Counted from the stretch's first letter, positions 40,805 to 53,932 are shown. The stretch: 64,000 nucleotides of DNA from Dehalococcoidia bacterium (GCA_022820645.1 JAJEFD010000013.1:259308-323307); one strand, 5' to 3'. Made by a program: numbers and translations. Notes: generated by a model from the letters alone, not told the origin.

Positions 40805-41914
40805 TCAGCGCTCGCGGCCGCGCGCCCAGTTGAGCTCGACGAAACCCTGGCCGACGACCTCGCCGGACGCGTCGAGCACGTCGACGCCCGCCTCCCAGTA
40901 GGTGACGCCTATCGTCTCGCTGCGATACTCGGACTCCTCCTCAAGGGGGCGCAGCACCAGGGAGAGCCCTTCGGCGGGGACCTCGACGTTCCAGTGCGTG
41001 CGGTAGGCCGTCTCCGTGACGGGGCTGCGCCAGACCGGCTCACCGGGAGTGAACGAGACCTCGTCCTCGAGCAGCGTCCGAGCGGGCTGTCCCGGACTCC
41101 GGAGCGTCGCGTAGCGCTCGATGAGCGGGCCTCTGCGTTCGTAAAGGCTGGAGATCATGAGGTCGGTGCCGTCGTTCAGCTGGATGCTGGCCCAGTCCCA
41201 CTCGACGGCGACGGGCTGGAAGTCGCCCCACTGCTTGTCGAGCCACGCCATGCCCGTAACGCTCGTGGTCGAGCCGTCGGGGAGCGTGAGCGTCCCGCTC
41301 AGCGCGAGGCGCGGGCGCGTGTAGTAGTAGGTCACGCCGGCGTAATCGAAATCGACGAGGCCGCCCTGGTGCAGGAGCGGTTCCGTCGTTGTGCGGAGCG
41401 TCAGATCGTACGCGTAGCCTCCTGCCTCAGCGCGCAGCGTGTAGGTCTCCCCGCCGACGCCAGCCATAAGCGTGTCCCCCACCGCGAGTTCGAAGTCTCC
41501 CGGCGCGGTCTCAACGGGAGCGGCGACTGCGAACAGCTCATCGTGGACATACCCCGCCGCGCTGCCGAGCCCGATATGGCGGACGTGGCCGGCGACGCCG
41601 GTGGAGGGCTCGCGGATGCGGAAGACGACGTCGTGCAGTGCGTAGCGCTCCTGTTGTTCCGAGGTGAGGTGTGCGTTGAAGTACCACCACTCGACCAGGT
41701 AGGTGTGCGGCGATTCGTCGGCGGGCAGGGTGAGCGGCGGAAGTTTGCTCAGAGGCAAGGGAGTCGGGACCGGGAATGGCGTTGCGGTGGCGGTCGGGGT
41801 GGGCGTCGGCACGGGAGTGGCGGTGGGAGTGGGCGTTGGGGTCGGCGACGCGCATGCCGCGAACAGGCCGGTGGCGAGCCCGAAGGAGATGATGACGCGT
41901 GTTGCCCGGTTCAT
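40805..41914 (-). CDS. Lipocalin-like (CrtC/AttH-type) lipoprotein
   Basis: A 369-residue exported protein. The signal peptide ends in a lipobox (GLFAACAS), followed by a Thr-Pro repeat linker (about 24-55). The body has the CrtC/AttH-type double lipocalin domain: YLVEWWYFNAHL (about 75), HDVVFRIREP, TGMAWLDKQWGDFQP, ISSLYERRG. Relatives include carotenoid hydratase CrtC and other hydrophobic-ligand enzymes; ligand unknown here. The start at 41914 (MNRATRVIIS) is the only one that gives a signal peptide at the N-terminus. Confidence 0.85.
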   Translation of the reverse strand: MNRATRVIISFGLATGLFAACASPTPTPTPTATPVPTPTPTATATPFPVPTPLPLSKLPPLTLPADESPHTYLVEWWYFNAHLTSEQQERYALHDVVFRIREPSTGVAGHVRHIGLGSAAGYVHDELFAVAAPVETAPGDFELAVGDTLMAGVGGETYTLRAEAGGYAYDLTLRTTTEPLLHQGGLVDFDYAGVTYYYTRPRLALSGTLTLPDGSTTSVTGMAWLDKQWGDFQPVAVEWDWASIQLNDGTDLMISSLYERRGPLIERYATLRSPGQPARTLLEDEVSFTPGEPVWRSPVTETAYRTHWNVEVPAEGLSLVLRPLEEESEYRSETIGVTYWEAGVDVLDASGEVVGQGFVELNWARGRER

Positions 41915-41986
41915 CGGCTTCTCTGCAAACCAGCGTACCGAATCCGTGACGCTTTGGGGAGTGGTTGACCTAGAATAGCCCGCACT

Positions 41987-42910
41987 ATGCGTCCCGTCCT
42001 TCCCAGCACCCCGTGCGGCAGAGCCCTGCTCGCCGGAGCCGTCATCGTTGTTCTCGGACTGCTGTACCTGCTCGTCTCGCTGTACATCGTCAACACCGCG
42101 CTCGTCGCGGAGCGAAACGAGATCGAGGAGTTCCCCGAAGACTTCGCACTTACCTACGAGGAGGTCGAGTTCCCGCCAAGGGACTGGCCGGACCTCACGC
42201 TGCGCGGCTGGTGGATGCCCGCAGAGGACGCGAAGGGCACCGTCATCCGCGTCCACGGACTGGACGGCACCCGCGACTCTTCGCTCGGGCTCTCGAAAGC
42301 GCTGGTGGACGGGGGGTACTCGGTGCTCTCCTTCGACCTGCGCGGACACGGCGAGTCGGACGTCGCCCCGATGGGCGCGGGCATCCACGAGCAGGACGAC
42401 CTGCGCGGCGCGATCGACTACGTGCTGACGCACCGCGGCGCGGAGCCGGGGCGCGTGCTCATCTACGGCGACTCGTTCGGCGGGGCCATCGCGCTGATGA
42501 CGGCGTTCGACGAGGCCGCGGTGGCGGGACTGTTCTCCGACTCGTCGTTCACCAGCGTGTCCGACCTGCTGATCCAGGAGGTCGCGGACCGCACGAGAGC
42601 GGCGCGCTGGAGCGCCACCGCGCTGCGGCCGGGCATCCTGTTCGTCGCCAGGACCGTGAAGGGGCTGGACATCAACGAGGTGCGACCCGTCGACTCGGCC
42701 GCGCTCTACGACTACCCGCTGGGGTTGGTGCACTGCTCCACCGACGAGCGCGTCCCGCTCTCTCACCTGGCCCAGATACGGGCCCGGGTGCAGGCGCCGC
42801 CCCATATGACCATCTACGAGGGGTGCGAGCACAGCCAGGGGTGGGAAGACTTCACGGACCACTACGAGGCGTACCTGCTGAACTACTTCGACGAGCGGCT
42901 GGGGCTCTGA
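41987..42910 (+). CDS. Membrane-anchored alpha/beta hydrolase
   Basis: The 307-residue protein has an N-terminal membrane helix (about 12-35) and an alpha/beta-hydrolase domain. The catalytic triad is visible: nucleophile Ser in YGDSFGGA (about 165), Asp in HCSTDERVP (about 250) and His in GCEHSQGW (about 285). The oxyanion-forming VHGLDGTRD comes earlier, near 88. It resembles the YqkD/BAAT-type group. Divergent from the lipocalin-like gene (72-bp spacer) and convergent with ftsH. Confidence 0.88.
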   Translation: MRPVLPSTPCGRALLAGAVIVVLGLLYLLVSLYIVNTALVAERNEIEEFPEDFALTYEEVEFPPRDWPDLTLRGWWMPAEDAKGTVIRVHGLDGTRDSSLGLSKALVDGGYSVLSFDLRGHGESDVAPMGAGIHEQDDLRGAIDYVLTHRGAEPGRVLIYGDSFGGAIALMTAFDEAAVAGLFSDSSFTSVSDLLIQEVADRTRAARWSATALRPGILFVARTVKGLDINEVRPVDSAALYDYPLGLVHCSTDERVPLSHLAQIRARVQAPPHMTIYEGCEHSQGWEDFTDHYEAYLLNYFDERLGL

Positions 42911-42928
42911 GAAAGAGGGGCAGCGGGC

Positions 42929-44788
<1,860 letters not shown>

Positions 44789-44920
44789 CGCTCCAGGAGC
44801 GCGCTCTGCGCCTGAATCTAGCTTACCGCACTACGAGTGAACCGGCAAAGCTCCGGGTGTCTGTCGCGCCTCTGCGAACCGTTCTGCACAGCCCGGGCCG
44901 GGTCCGGCGCTGCGCAGGTG

Positions 44921-45172
44921 CTACTCCTGCGGTTCCAGTTCCAGGGGCCTGAAGTAGAGCCCCCACTTCTCCATCAGGCGGGAGACCTCCGGCGATTCGA
45001 CCTTCATCAGGTCCGTAAAGAACCCGGCGATGGCGTGCGCGTGCAACTGCTCAGGGGTCGCCACCCAACTTGCTTCTGCCGGTACTGCATAGAGCAGCCC
45101 CGCCTGGTTCTGCGAGCGCACCTCGACGCGCGTCCCGCCGTTGTCCATCTTCACCGTGATGCCGTTCGGCAT
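44921..45172 (-). CDS. Small protein of unknown function
   Basis: An 83-residue soluble protein starting MPNGITVKMDNGG, with a mixed beta-alpha composition and an acidic end. A ribosome site (AGGAGGCTGGCC) stands upstream and a TATAAT on the minus strand at 45200-45205. The sequence has no metal motif and does not end in Gly-Gly, so it is not a CysO/ThiS carrier, although it stands next to the JAMM peptidase. I do not recognise it. Confidence 0.65.
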   Translation of the reverse strand: MPNGITVKMDNGGTRVEVRSQNQAGLLYAVPAEASWVATPEQLHAHAIAGFFTDLMKVESPEVSRLMEKWGLYFRPLELEPQE

Positions 45173-45199
45173 GGCCAGCCTCCTGAACCCTCGACCACA

Positions 45200-45240
45200 A
45201 TTATACTCAGGGCCGTAGCCCCTGGTGCGAAACGTATAAT
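45200..45240. promoter_or_regulatory. Divergent promoter pair (two TATAAT boxes)
   Basis: TATAAT on the minus strand at 45200-45205 serves the 83-residue gene and TATAAT on the plus strand at 45235-45240 serves the JAMM peptidase. The boxes are 29 bases apart, so the -35 regions overlap and the two promoters may compete. No clear -35 boxes. Confidence 0.5.
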
Positions 45241-45279
45241 CTCGTCAACGACAAACGCCGATTCGGAGAAGAGACGCCG

Positions 45280-45678
45280 ATGGAGATACCCGCCGAGATA
45301 CGCGACGCGATGGTGCAGCATGCGCTGGAGGAAGACCCCAACGAGTGCTGCGGGATTCTCGCGGGCGCGGGCGGGATCGTGCTGCAGCACTACCGCATCA
45401 CCAACACGGAGAAGAGTCCCTACCGCTACAGCATGGACGGGCGGGAGCTCAACCAGGTGCTCCGCGAACTGGACGACAACGGCTGGGAGATGCAGGTGAT
45501 CTACCACTCCCACACCCACAGCCCCGCATATCCCTCCGACACCGACGTGCGCCTCGCCGCGAACTGGCCGGACCCGTACTACCTGCTCGTCTCGCTCATG
45601 GACAAGCAGTCGCCTGCCGTGCGGCTCTTCGCCATCTGGGACGGAGCGGTGACGGAGGAGCCGGTCGTCATCGTCTAA
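45280..45678 (+). CDS. mec: JAMM/MPN+ (M67-family, Mec-like) metallopeptidase
   Basis: A 132-residue zinc peptidase. The JAMM metal motif is complete: Glu in NECCGILAGA (about 22-27), then HSHTHSPAYPSDTD (about 75-88) with the two His and the Asp ligand. In mycobacteria such a protein (Mec) releases cysteine from the CysO-cysteine adduct made by CysM; the window holds cysM and a moeB-like gene 41 kb away. A role in removing ubiquitin-like tags or cleaving other carrier-amino acid adducts is the alternative. The gene symbol is by analogy. Confidence 0.85.
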   Translation: MEIPAEIRDAMVQHALEEDPNECCGILAGAGGIVLQHYRITNTEKSPYRYSMDGRELNQVLRELDDNGWEMQVIYHSHTHSPAYPSDTDVRLAANWPDPYYLLVSLMDKQSPAVRLFAIWDGAVTEEPVVIV

Positions 45679-45716
45679 GGTGTGTGTCACATCCTTGGTT
45701 CGGGTGGCGGATTTGC

Positions 45717-46250
45717 TTACTCTTGATCTTGGAACTGGCCTTGATAGCCCTGACTGGGGTTTTCCCCTAGGCGTTCGAAGATTACTTGGGCAATCTGCAT
45801 GCCGTCGGTTAGCTCTAGCGTCCAAGGCCCCGCGTTGTACATCTCCAAGACCAGCGAACCCCGAAATCCTGCTTGGATTGTTGGGGCGGTGATATGCACG
45901 GCAAGCCCTAAGCGCGCCAGCGAACTCTTGCCTTCAATCCTCCCTGCTAAGTGTTCGGGAAGGCCGAACACCTCCAGTGTTCTACCAATGATTACTTGGC
46001 CATGCCTCATCTTGTACGAGCCCCCACTATCCAGACGATGCTCTGGTTGCTGGGAGAGGAGGGTCATCACATCTAGTAGAGGCGGGTCTAACGAGACTCC
46101 TCGTACTTCATCAGGAGAAGGCAGAATTCGCAAGGAGGGGTGCAGGAGCAAATCGACAGATGAAGGACCGATACGGCCCTCGGGGTAAGGGTCAATCTTG
46201 AGTTGCTGGGCGTCGAGTTCAGCCCGTATCTCGGTATCACTCAGGACCAT
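45717..46250 (-). CDS. dcd: dCTP deaminase
   Basis: Converts dCTP to dUTP (or dUMP in bifunctional forms). The 177 residues carry the family motifs: GPSSVDLLLHPSLRI (about 27-41), RIEGKSSLARLGLAVHITAPTIQAGF (catalytic Glu and Arg/Ser region, about 104-130) given here in parts, and LEMYNAGPWTL. The DNA is much poorer in GC than its neighbours (32 of 60 bases G or C at 45721-45780, against 41 of 60 at 45541-45600), suggesting acquisition. It is 11 bp from a small upstream gene of the same character. Confidence 0.93.
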   Translation of the reverse strand: MVLSDTEIRAELDAQQLKIDPYPEGRIGPSSVDLLLHPSLRILPSPDEVRGVSLDPPLLDVMTLLSQQPEHRLDSGGSYKMRHGQVIIGRTLEVFGLPEHLAGRIEGKSSLARLGLAVHITAPTIQAGFRGSLVLEMYNAGPWTLELTDGMQIAQVIFERLGENPSQGYQGQFQDQE

Positions 46251-46261
46251 GACAGTTTCGG

Positions 46262-46555
46262 CTAGGCGAATACTTCTTCCTGTAATGCTTTTGGAACTAT
46301 CAGGTTGGGGCTAGTGATGGTGCTGGGCGGCATTGCAATGAAGATCCGGTCATCCGTTTCTGCAATCTTGACACCACGAACGGTGTCTCCGGTAACCGCA
46401 TCGGCAGGGACTATTGCATAGACAGTCTCGCCGTTGATTCTGATGATGACGGCAACCTCTTCGGGGAAAGGGCCCTCCACCCGTCTTTCAATGCGGACTC
46501 TCACGGGCTCGGGACGTGTGAGCCATCGAGGGTGTTGGGTTGCTGGGGGTGCCAT
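46262..46555 (-). CDS. Small protein of unknown function paired with dcd
   Basis: A 97-residue, beta-rich protein (VRVRIERRVEGPFPEE, VAVIIRINGETVYAIVP, IFIAMPPSTITS) with no recognised family. Low GC like dcd (28 of 60 bases at 46261-46320) and 11 bp upstream of it in the same operon; the 135-bp spacer before it is AT-rich and probably holds the promoter. Coupling to a dCTP deaminase might suggest nucleotide control or phage defence, which is speculation. Confidence 0.65.
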   Translation of the reverse strand: MAPPATQHPRWLTRPEPVRVRIERRVEGPFPEEVAVIIRINGETVYAIVPADAVTGDTVRGVKIAETDDRIFIAMPPSTITSPNLIVPKALQEEVFA

Positions 46556-46690
46556 GTGGTTCCTCCGTGCTGCCTCGTAGGTGTGCGAACCTTACGACTA
46601 AGCGCTGCGCTAGGCAATAACCGAATCCTATTGAAATCAAGGTATATCGATTCGTCTTGAACTCGTAAGGGGCAGATGTCACTTCTCTCC

Positions 46691-47509
46691 CTACCCACCG
46701 CGCTCGCGCAGGTGCGCGACGCGCTCCACGAACCCTGCGGTGTGCGGCTCACGCTCCAGCACGTAGCGCACGGATGCTCCCAGCGCCGTCTCCAGTTCGT
46801 CGCGCACCACGCCGCCCAGCGCGACCTGCGACGCCTCCGCGACGCCGCGCTCCCCGAAGTGGCGCAGCACCTTGAGCGAGTCCACGGAGAGGGGCAGCAC
46901 GCTCGACGCCGGGGCGGGGCACTCATCGCAGACGACGCCGCCCATCGCCGCCACGTAGCGGTGATGCTCCGGCTCGATCTCACGGCGGCACATGATGCAG
47001 GAATGCAGTTCCGGCCTGTAGCCCGCGTCGCTGAGCAGGCCGAGTTCCGTGTGACGGGCCACCGAGGCGGGGCTGCGTCCGGCTTCCAGCGCACGCAGCG
47101 CGTCGAGCAGCAGACGGTACGCGTTGGGATGAGGGGCGGCCTCCGGCAGCAGGAGGTCGGCCAGTTCCATCAGGTAGAGCGCCTCGGCCAGACAGGAGAG
47201 ATCGGCCTTCACTCCGGCGAACGACTCCGCCGACTCTGCGCCCGTGATGACGTCGAACGTGTGTCCGATGGCGATGGCGAGATGGGCACGGTTCAGCACA
47301 TCGAGGTGTCCGCCGAGCTTGCTCGTGAGCCGCCGCGCGCCCCGCACGGTGAGTTTGAGCTTGCCCAGCGACGGCGTCAGCACCGTCACGAGGCGGTCGG
47401 CGTCGCGCATCCGGTAGGCGCGCAACACGAGCCCGTCCGTCTTGTAGGCGCGGGGGCGCCCTCCCGGCGGAGGGCGTTGAAGACCGTCGTGGTATGCCTG
47501 CGCTGTCAC
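46691..47509 (-). CDS. recO: DNA repair protein RecO
   Basis: Mediator of RecA loading with RecR/RecF. The 272 residues have the N-terminal OB fold (YKTDGLVLRAYRMRDADRLVTVL and KLKLTVRGARRLTSKLGGHL, about 22-68), the helical middle and a C4 zinc site (CIMC...CDEC, about 178-205). Length and order are normal. It follows two SDR genes and is followed by the low-GC dcd pair. recR lies 5.7 kb away. Confidence 0.94.
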   Translation of the reverse strand: MTAQAYHDGLQRPPPGGRPRAYKTDGLVLRAYRMRDADRLVTVLTPSLGKLKLTVRGARRLTSKLGGHLDVLNRAHLAIAIGHTFDVITGAESAESFAGVKADLSCLAEALYLMELADLLLPEAAPHPNAYRLLLDALRALEAGRSPASVARHTELGLLSDAGYRPELHSCIMCRREIEPEHHRYVAAMGGVVCDECPAPASSVLPLSVDSLKVLRHFGERGVAEASQVALGGVVRDELETALGASVRYVLEREPHTAGFVERVAHLRERGG

Positions 47510-47551
47510 GCGCGTAGTGTACGACGCGTGCTCAGTGGGTCGTTCGCGTGG

Positions 47552-48337
47552 CTATTCGCCGCCGTGCACCGGTACGACGATGCCGTTCACGAACCCCGCG
47601 GCGTCGGAGCAGAGGAAGAGCGCGACGCTGCCGATGTCGTCGCCGACGCCCACCCTGCCAACGGCGATGCGCTCCGCAGCGCTCGACATCTCCGGGCGCA
47701 CGATGCCCGCGGGGCGCGGGGTGTCGATGGTGCCGGGGGCGATGCAGTTCACCCGCACCTCCGGCTTCCACTGGTGCGCCATGTGGAACGTGAGGCTGTG
47801 CACGGCGGCTTTCGCCGTCCCGTACGCCGCGATGTCGGGGGCGTTCGGGTGGCGGTCGAGCCCGGACGTGGAGCCGATGTTGACGATGGCGCCCTTGCCG
47901 ACCGCCTTCATGTGCGGCACGACGGCCCGCGAGACGAGGAACGTGGTCTTGACGTTGCCGATGTACGCGCCGACGAAGTCGTCGCCGCTGATCTCCAGCA
48001 ACGAAGCGCGGTGGTACTGCGGCATGTCCGGGTTCCGGCTGTAGGAGCCGCCCGCGACGTTAACGAGCGCGTCGATGCGCCCGAACCGGTCGAGCGTCTG
48101 CGCGACCATGGCGTCGATCTCGTCGGGCTCGGCGACGTTCACGGTCACGCCCAGCGCTTGCGCGCCGAGCGCCTCAGCCTCCTCGACCGCGGGTGGGATG
48201 GTGTCCGCGGGCACCGACGCCACAACAACGTTCGCGCCCGCCTGCGCGAACGCGCGCACGCAGCCTCGCCCGATACCGCCGCTGCCGCCCGTGATGATGA
48301 CGGTGCGCCCTTCCATGGAGAAACGCGAGAGGTCCAT
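47552..48337 (-). CDS. Classical SDR-family oxidoreductase (1)
   Basis: A 261-residue classical short-chain dehydrogenase. Cofactor motif TGGSGGIGRG (about 17-26), NVAGGS, Ser in INIGSTSG-like IVNIGSTSG (about 150) and the catalytic YGTAKAAV (about 170). The C-terminal ADRIAVGRVG...GSVALFLCSDAAGFVNGIVVPVHGG block is typical of FabG-like enzymes. Part of the minus-strand run of two SDR and two DinB-family genes. Substrate unknown. Confidence 0.9.
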   Translation of the reverse strand: MDLSRFSMEGRTVIITGGSGGIGRGCVRAFAQAGANVVVASVPADTIPPAVEEAEALGAQALGVTVNVAEPDEIDAMVAQTLDRFGRIDALVNVAGGSYSRNPDMPQYHRASLLEISGDDFVGAYIGNVKTTFLVSRAVVPHMKAVGKGAIVNIGSTSGLDRHPNAPDIAAYGTAKAAVHSLTFHMAHQWKPEVRVNCIAPGTIDTPRPAGIVRPEMSSAAERIAVGRVGVGDDIGSVALFLCSDAAGFVNGIVVPVHGGE

Positions 48338-48364
48338 GAACCCTCCTTGGTGTTCGAGTCCCGG

Positions 48365-49177
48365 CTACGTGCCGCCGTGCAGGTCGAGGTAGGAGCCGTT
48401 GAAGAACGCTCCCGCGTCCGACGCGATGAAGACCGCCGCTCCCGCGATGTCCTCCGGTCTGCCGAACCTCCCGATCTCGATCTCGGCGAGGCTGCGCGCC
48501 CGCCTGTCCGGATGCTCCGTCCGGGCACGGCGGGGCGTGATGAAGTGCCCGGCGTTGATGCAGTTCACCCGTATGGTGGGCGCCCACTCTTTCGCCATGC
48601 TGCGGGTGAGATGCATCACGGACGCCTTGGTCATGTTGTAGACGCTCATGCCGGGTTCGGGCAGGCGGTAGTCGCGCGCGCCGATGGAGGCCATGTTGAT
48701 GATGACGCCGCCTCCGCGCTCCAGCATGTGCGGCACGACGGCCTGGCTGCACAGGAACGCGCTCGTGACGTTGATGTTGAACGCCTCGTTGAAGTCGTGC
48801 TTGGTCAGTTCCAGGAGGGGCCCGCGCTTGAACGTCGGCCCCTGCGAACCGCCGACCACGTTCATCAGGATGTCCACCCGGCCGAAGCGCTCGAGAGTGC
48901 GTTCGACGAGCGCGCGCACGGCGTCCGGGTCGGTCACGTCGGTGGGAACGCCGAGCGCGGCGTGCCCCTTGTTCTCGATCTCCGCGACGACGTTCTCGAT
49001 CTTCTCGGGCCCGCGCGCCGCGACGACGACGTTCGCGCCCGCGTCGGCGAAGCCGTGGGCGACCATCCGGCCGATGCCGTCGCTGCCGCCCGACACGATC
49101 GCCGTGCGTCCGGCGAGCGAGAAGGCGTCTAGGCTGAACTGCGGTACGGCCGTCTCTTCCGGAAGATTCTCGGTCAT
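48365..49177 (-). CDS. Classical SDR-family oxidoreductase (2)
   Basis: A 270-residue paralogue of the preceding SDR. Cofactor motif SGGSDGIGRM (about 29-38), NVVGGSQG, and the catalytic YNMTKASV (about 179). The start at 49177 lies two bases after the stop of the DinB-family gene; a frame 12 bases longer would overlap it. Same C-terminal ending DLHGG. The two SDRs are closely related in layout, and either could reduce a keto acyl or steroid-like substrate. Confidence 0.9.
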   Translation of the reverse strand: MTENLPEETAVPQFSLDAFSLAGRTAIVSGGSDGIGRMVAHGFADAGANVVVAARGPEKIENVVAEIENKGHAALGVPTDVTDPDAVRALVERTLERFGRVDILMNVVGGSQGPTFKRGPLLELTKHDFNEAFNINVTSAFLCSQAVVPHMLERGGGVIINMASIGARDYRLPEPGMSVYNMTKASVMHLTRSMAKEWAPTIRVNCINAGHFITPRRARTEHPDRRARSLAEIEIGRFGRPEDIAGAAVFIASDAGAFFNGSYLDLHGGT

Positions 49178-49179
49178 GC

Positions 49180-49695
49180 CTAGAACCACCCCTGTTCACG
49201 GATGACGCCGCGGAAGTACGCAACTTGGCCGACGTGCTGGATGTTGTCGTTGAGGATGGCCCCGAGCCGCGAGCCCACCGATTGCGGGGGTCTGTCGGGC
49301 GACGCCGGAGGGATGAGGCGGTCGAGGTCATCGGGCGAGAGACTGCGCACGACGGCTGCCGTCTTCCCGGCTACGGCCTCGAAATAGGCGGTGAGCGTCT
49401 CCAGGTCCTTCGGATCGAACGTGTGCACATTGTCCGGAGTGAAACGGGGAGGGGGCGCCTCCATGCCGAATCGCTCGTGCCAGCCGTCCGTCTCCCACAG
49501 CGGCCGCTCGCCGGTCACGCCTGCGGTGATGAAGTCGCGCACCCACGTCATGTGCCAGACGATCCAGCCGATGGGGTTGCTGCCTTCGCCCCCGGGTTGG
49601 AGGCGCAACTCGTCGTAGGTCAGGCCTTCCAGGGCGCGGCGCAGGATGCCGTCCGCCCGGTTCAGCGCGTCGAAGTAGAGGTCCACTGCGTTCAT
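49180..49695 (-). CDS. DinB-family (four-helix metal-binding) protein (1)
   Basis: A 171-residue helical-bundle protein with the DinB/YfiT metal triad: His in WIVWHMTWVRD (about 47), His in NDNIQHVGQVAYFRG (about 152-156). Family members are metal-dependent thiol transferases (mycothiol, bacillithiol) or DNA-damage-induced proteins of unknown action. Shares GWHERFGM with its neighbour. 24-bp gap to the upstream paralogue and 2 bp to the SDR below, so one operon. Confidence 0.85.
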   Translation of the reverse strand: MNAVDLYFDALNRADGILRRALEGLTYDELRLQPGGEGSNPIGWIVWHMTWVRDFITAGVTGERPLWETDGWHERFGMEAPPPRFTPDNVHTFDPKDLETLTAYFEAVAGKTAAVVRSLSPDDLDRLIPPASPDRPPQSVGSRLGAILNDNIQHVGQVAYFRGVIREQGWF

Positions 49696-49719
49696 GGGTG
49701 TCCTTTCATCAGGTGTGGT

Positions 49720-50247
49720 CTACCGCCGCTGCCAGCCGAACCCGTCGAAGTAGCCGCGCAGGTACATCGCCTGTCCCGCGTGCTGCGTGTTGTCCGAGAC
49801 GATGCTGACGAGCCGCACGCCCAGCGTGGGGAGCGGGGTGTACTGCGGCTCGTTCAGCTCGCGGTCGAGGTCGTCTGCGGTGACGCCTGCCAGGTAGCGC
49901 TTCGACCGCTCGTACACCGCGTCGTTGTAGCCGAGCAGCACGTCCGCCGAGTCCACCTTCACTGCCGCGGCCTGCTCCAGCGAGTGGCCCCCGCCGGTGA
50001 TGGAATCGTCGGCGGGCATCCCGAACCGCTCGTGCCATCCCTCGCTCGTCCAGAGCTGCGGCTCCCCCGCGAGGCTGGCGAAGTGGTCGTCCTGGATGCG
50101 CGTGAGGTGCCACGCGAGCCAGGTCATCGAGTTCGAATGGCCGTTGGGCATCCGGTTCAGGGTCTCCGCGGACACGCCTTCCAGCGCCCGGTGCAGCAAC
50201 TGGTTGACTCGGCCGAGGCCGTCAGCGATCAACTCTGGGCCTTCCAT
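49720..50247 (-). CDS. DinB-family (four-helix metal-binding) protein (2)
   Basis: A 175-residue paralogue of the preceding protein with the same His positions (WLAWHLTRIQDD near 46 and SDNTQHAGQAMYLRG near 152). Tandem duplicates of DinB-type proteins are frequent in Chloroflexota and Actinobacteria. First gene of the minus-strand run leading to recO; divergent from ybeY. Confidence 0.85.
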   Translation of the reverse strand: MEGPELIADGLGRVNQLLHRALEGVSAETLNRMPNGHSNSMTWLAWHLTRIQDDHFASLAGEPQLWTSEGWHERFGMPADDSITGGGHSLEQAAAVKVDSADVLLGYNDAVYERSKRYLAGVTADDLDRELNEPQYTPLPTLGVRLVSIVSDNTQHAGQAMYLRGYFDGFGWQRR

Positions 50248-50415
50248 GGAAGTCTCCTCCGGGGTGTGGTTGCGTCCGGCGCGCCGCCGGGCCGTGCAGC
50301 ATCATACCCGCGCCGGACAGACCGGGTCGAGGGATACCGATCCTCTGCCGTTCATCGAGTGCAGCGCGCCATTCCACCCTGTTACCATCCGCTGGTTCCG
50401 GGGAGGCGGAACGGC

Positions 50416-50954
50416 ATGGCCACACGACCCCAGAAGCGGCGCGTTGACGTTCGGGTGTTCCCTTCGTTCAGAGGGACGGCGCCCGCGGCGTCGGTGCGCC
50501 GCGCCGCTGCCGCCGCGCTCACCCTTGCCGACCCGGACGGACGCTCCGGCGCAAGCGTCGTCGTTGCCGACGACGAAACGCTCCACGACCTCAACCTGCG
50601 CTTCCGCGGCTTCGACGAGGTGACCGACGTCCTCTCGTTCGGCGAGTACGGCGCGCCGGTGGAGGACACCGCGCTCCCAGCCGGAGAGCCATTCCCCGAG
50701 GACGGTTTTCCGGCGGTCCCCGACGAGGAACCGAGCCTCGGCGAAGTGGTGCTGTCCTACCCGATGGCGGAACGGCAGGCGCGCGAGCACAATGTGCCGG
50801 TGGAGCGGGAGGCTGCGCTGCTCGTCGTGCACGGCATCCTGCACCTGCTCGGGCACGACCACGCGGAACCGGAGGAGGAAGCGGCGATGCGCGCGATAGA
50901 GCAGCAGGCGTTGAGCGCGCTGTTCCCCTCCGGGAACGGGTCAGGGGCGTCCTG

Positions 50955-50955
<1 letters not shown>
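50416..50955 (+). CDS. ybeY: Endoribonuclease YbeY
   Basis: Metal-dependent RNase that matures 16S rRNA and takes part in ribosome quality control. The 179-residue protein holds the zinc motif HGILHLLGHDH (about 138-148). An acidic insert of some 20 residues (around 92-112, rich in Pro/Glu/Asp) lengthens it relative to E. coli YbeY. The TGA overlaps the dnaX ATG by one base. Start chosen at ATG 50416; the long upstream frame is antisense to the DinB genes. Confidence 0.93.
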
Positions 50956-52852
<1,897 letters not shown>

Positions 52853-52856
<4 letters not shown>

Positions 52857-53155
52857 ACAGGAACATGATCAAACAGGCCCAGCAACTCCAGGCCCGCCTC
52901 ATGAAGGCGCAGGAGGACCTGGAGAACGAGACTGTCGAAGCATCCGCCGGCGGAGGGGCTGTCAAGGTCGTCGCGACCGGCAAGCAGACCGTCCAGTCCA
53001 TCGTCATAGACCCCGCCGCCGTCGACCCGGAGGACGTGGAGCTGCTGCAGGACATGGTGCTCGCGGCGGTGAACGAGGCACTTGCGAAGTCCCAGGCGCT
53101 CGCGGCGGAGCGGCTCGGTGCGCTCACCGGCGGACTGAAGATACCGGGGATGTAG
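52853..53155 (+). CDS. ybaB: YbaB/EbfC-family nucleoid-associated protein
   Basis: A 100-residue DNA-binding protein, dimeric and tweezer-like in the family. It starts MNRNMIKQAQQLQARLMKAQEDL and ends GGLKIPGM, both characteristic. The operon order dnaX-ybaB-recR is highly conserved in bacteria, which supports the call. ATG overlaps the dnaX stop. A 9-base longer start (52844) is possible but less likely. Confidence 0.95.
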
Positions 53156-53158
53156 CGC

Positions 53159-53791
<633 letters not shown>

Positions 53792-53903
53792 GCGCTGCCG
53801 CTCACCTGTGAGTGATGCTGGTTACGCCAGGACGCCTATGACGCTGCCAGTATCGATTCACTCCTAGTCTAGTATCAGTTTCCTGTTTTATTGATACAAA
53901 GTA

Positions 53904-53932
53904 TTGACAGCGTGTGCATGTCGTCCTAATCT
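53904..53932 (+). promoter_or_regulatory. Sigma-70-type promoter of the Zur-like gene; possible leaderless start
   Basis: TTGACA (53904-53909), 17-base spacer, TAATCT (53927-53932). The ATG begins at 53939, only seven bases after the -10 box, so the transcript may start at the ATG itself (leaderless). Just upstream, the AT-rich stretch TTGATACAAAGTATTGA is an imperfect inverted repeat, and overlaps the -35 box: a candidate metal-regulator operator. Confidence 0.65.

Noticed and set aside
44921-45172. CysO/ThiS-type sulfur carrier beside the JAMM peptidase
   Set aside because: The protein does not end in Gly-Gly and lacks the beta-grasp pattern.
46676-49132. 818-codon plus-strand open frame
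   Set aside because: Antisense to recO and the two SDR genes.
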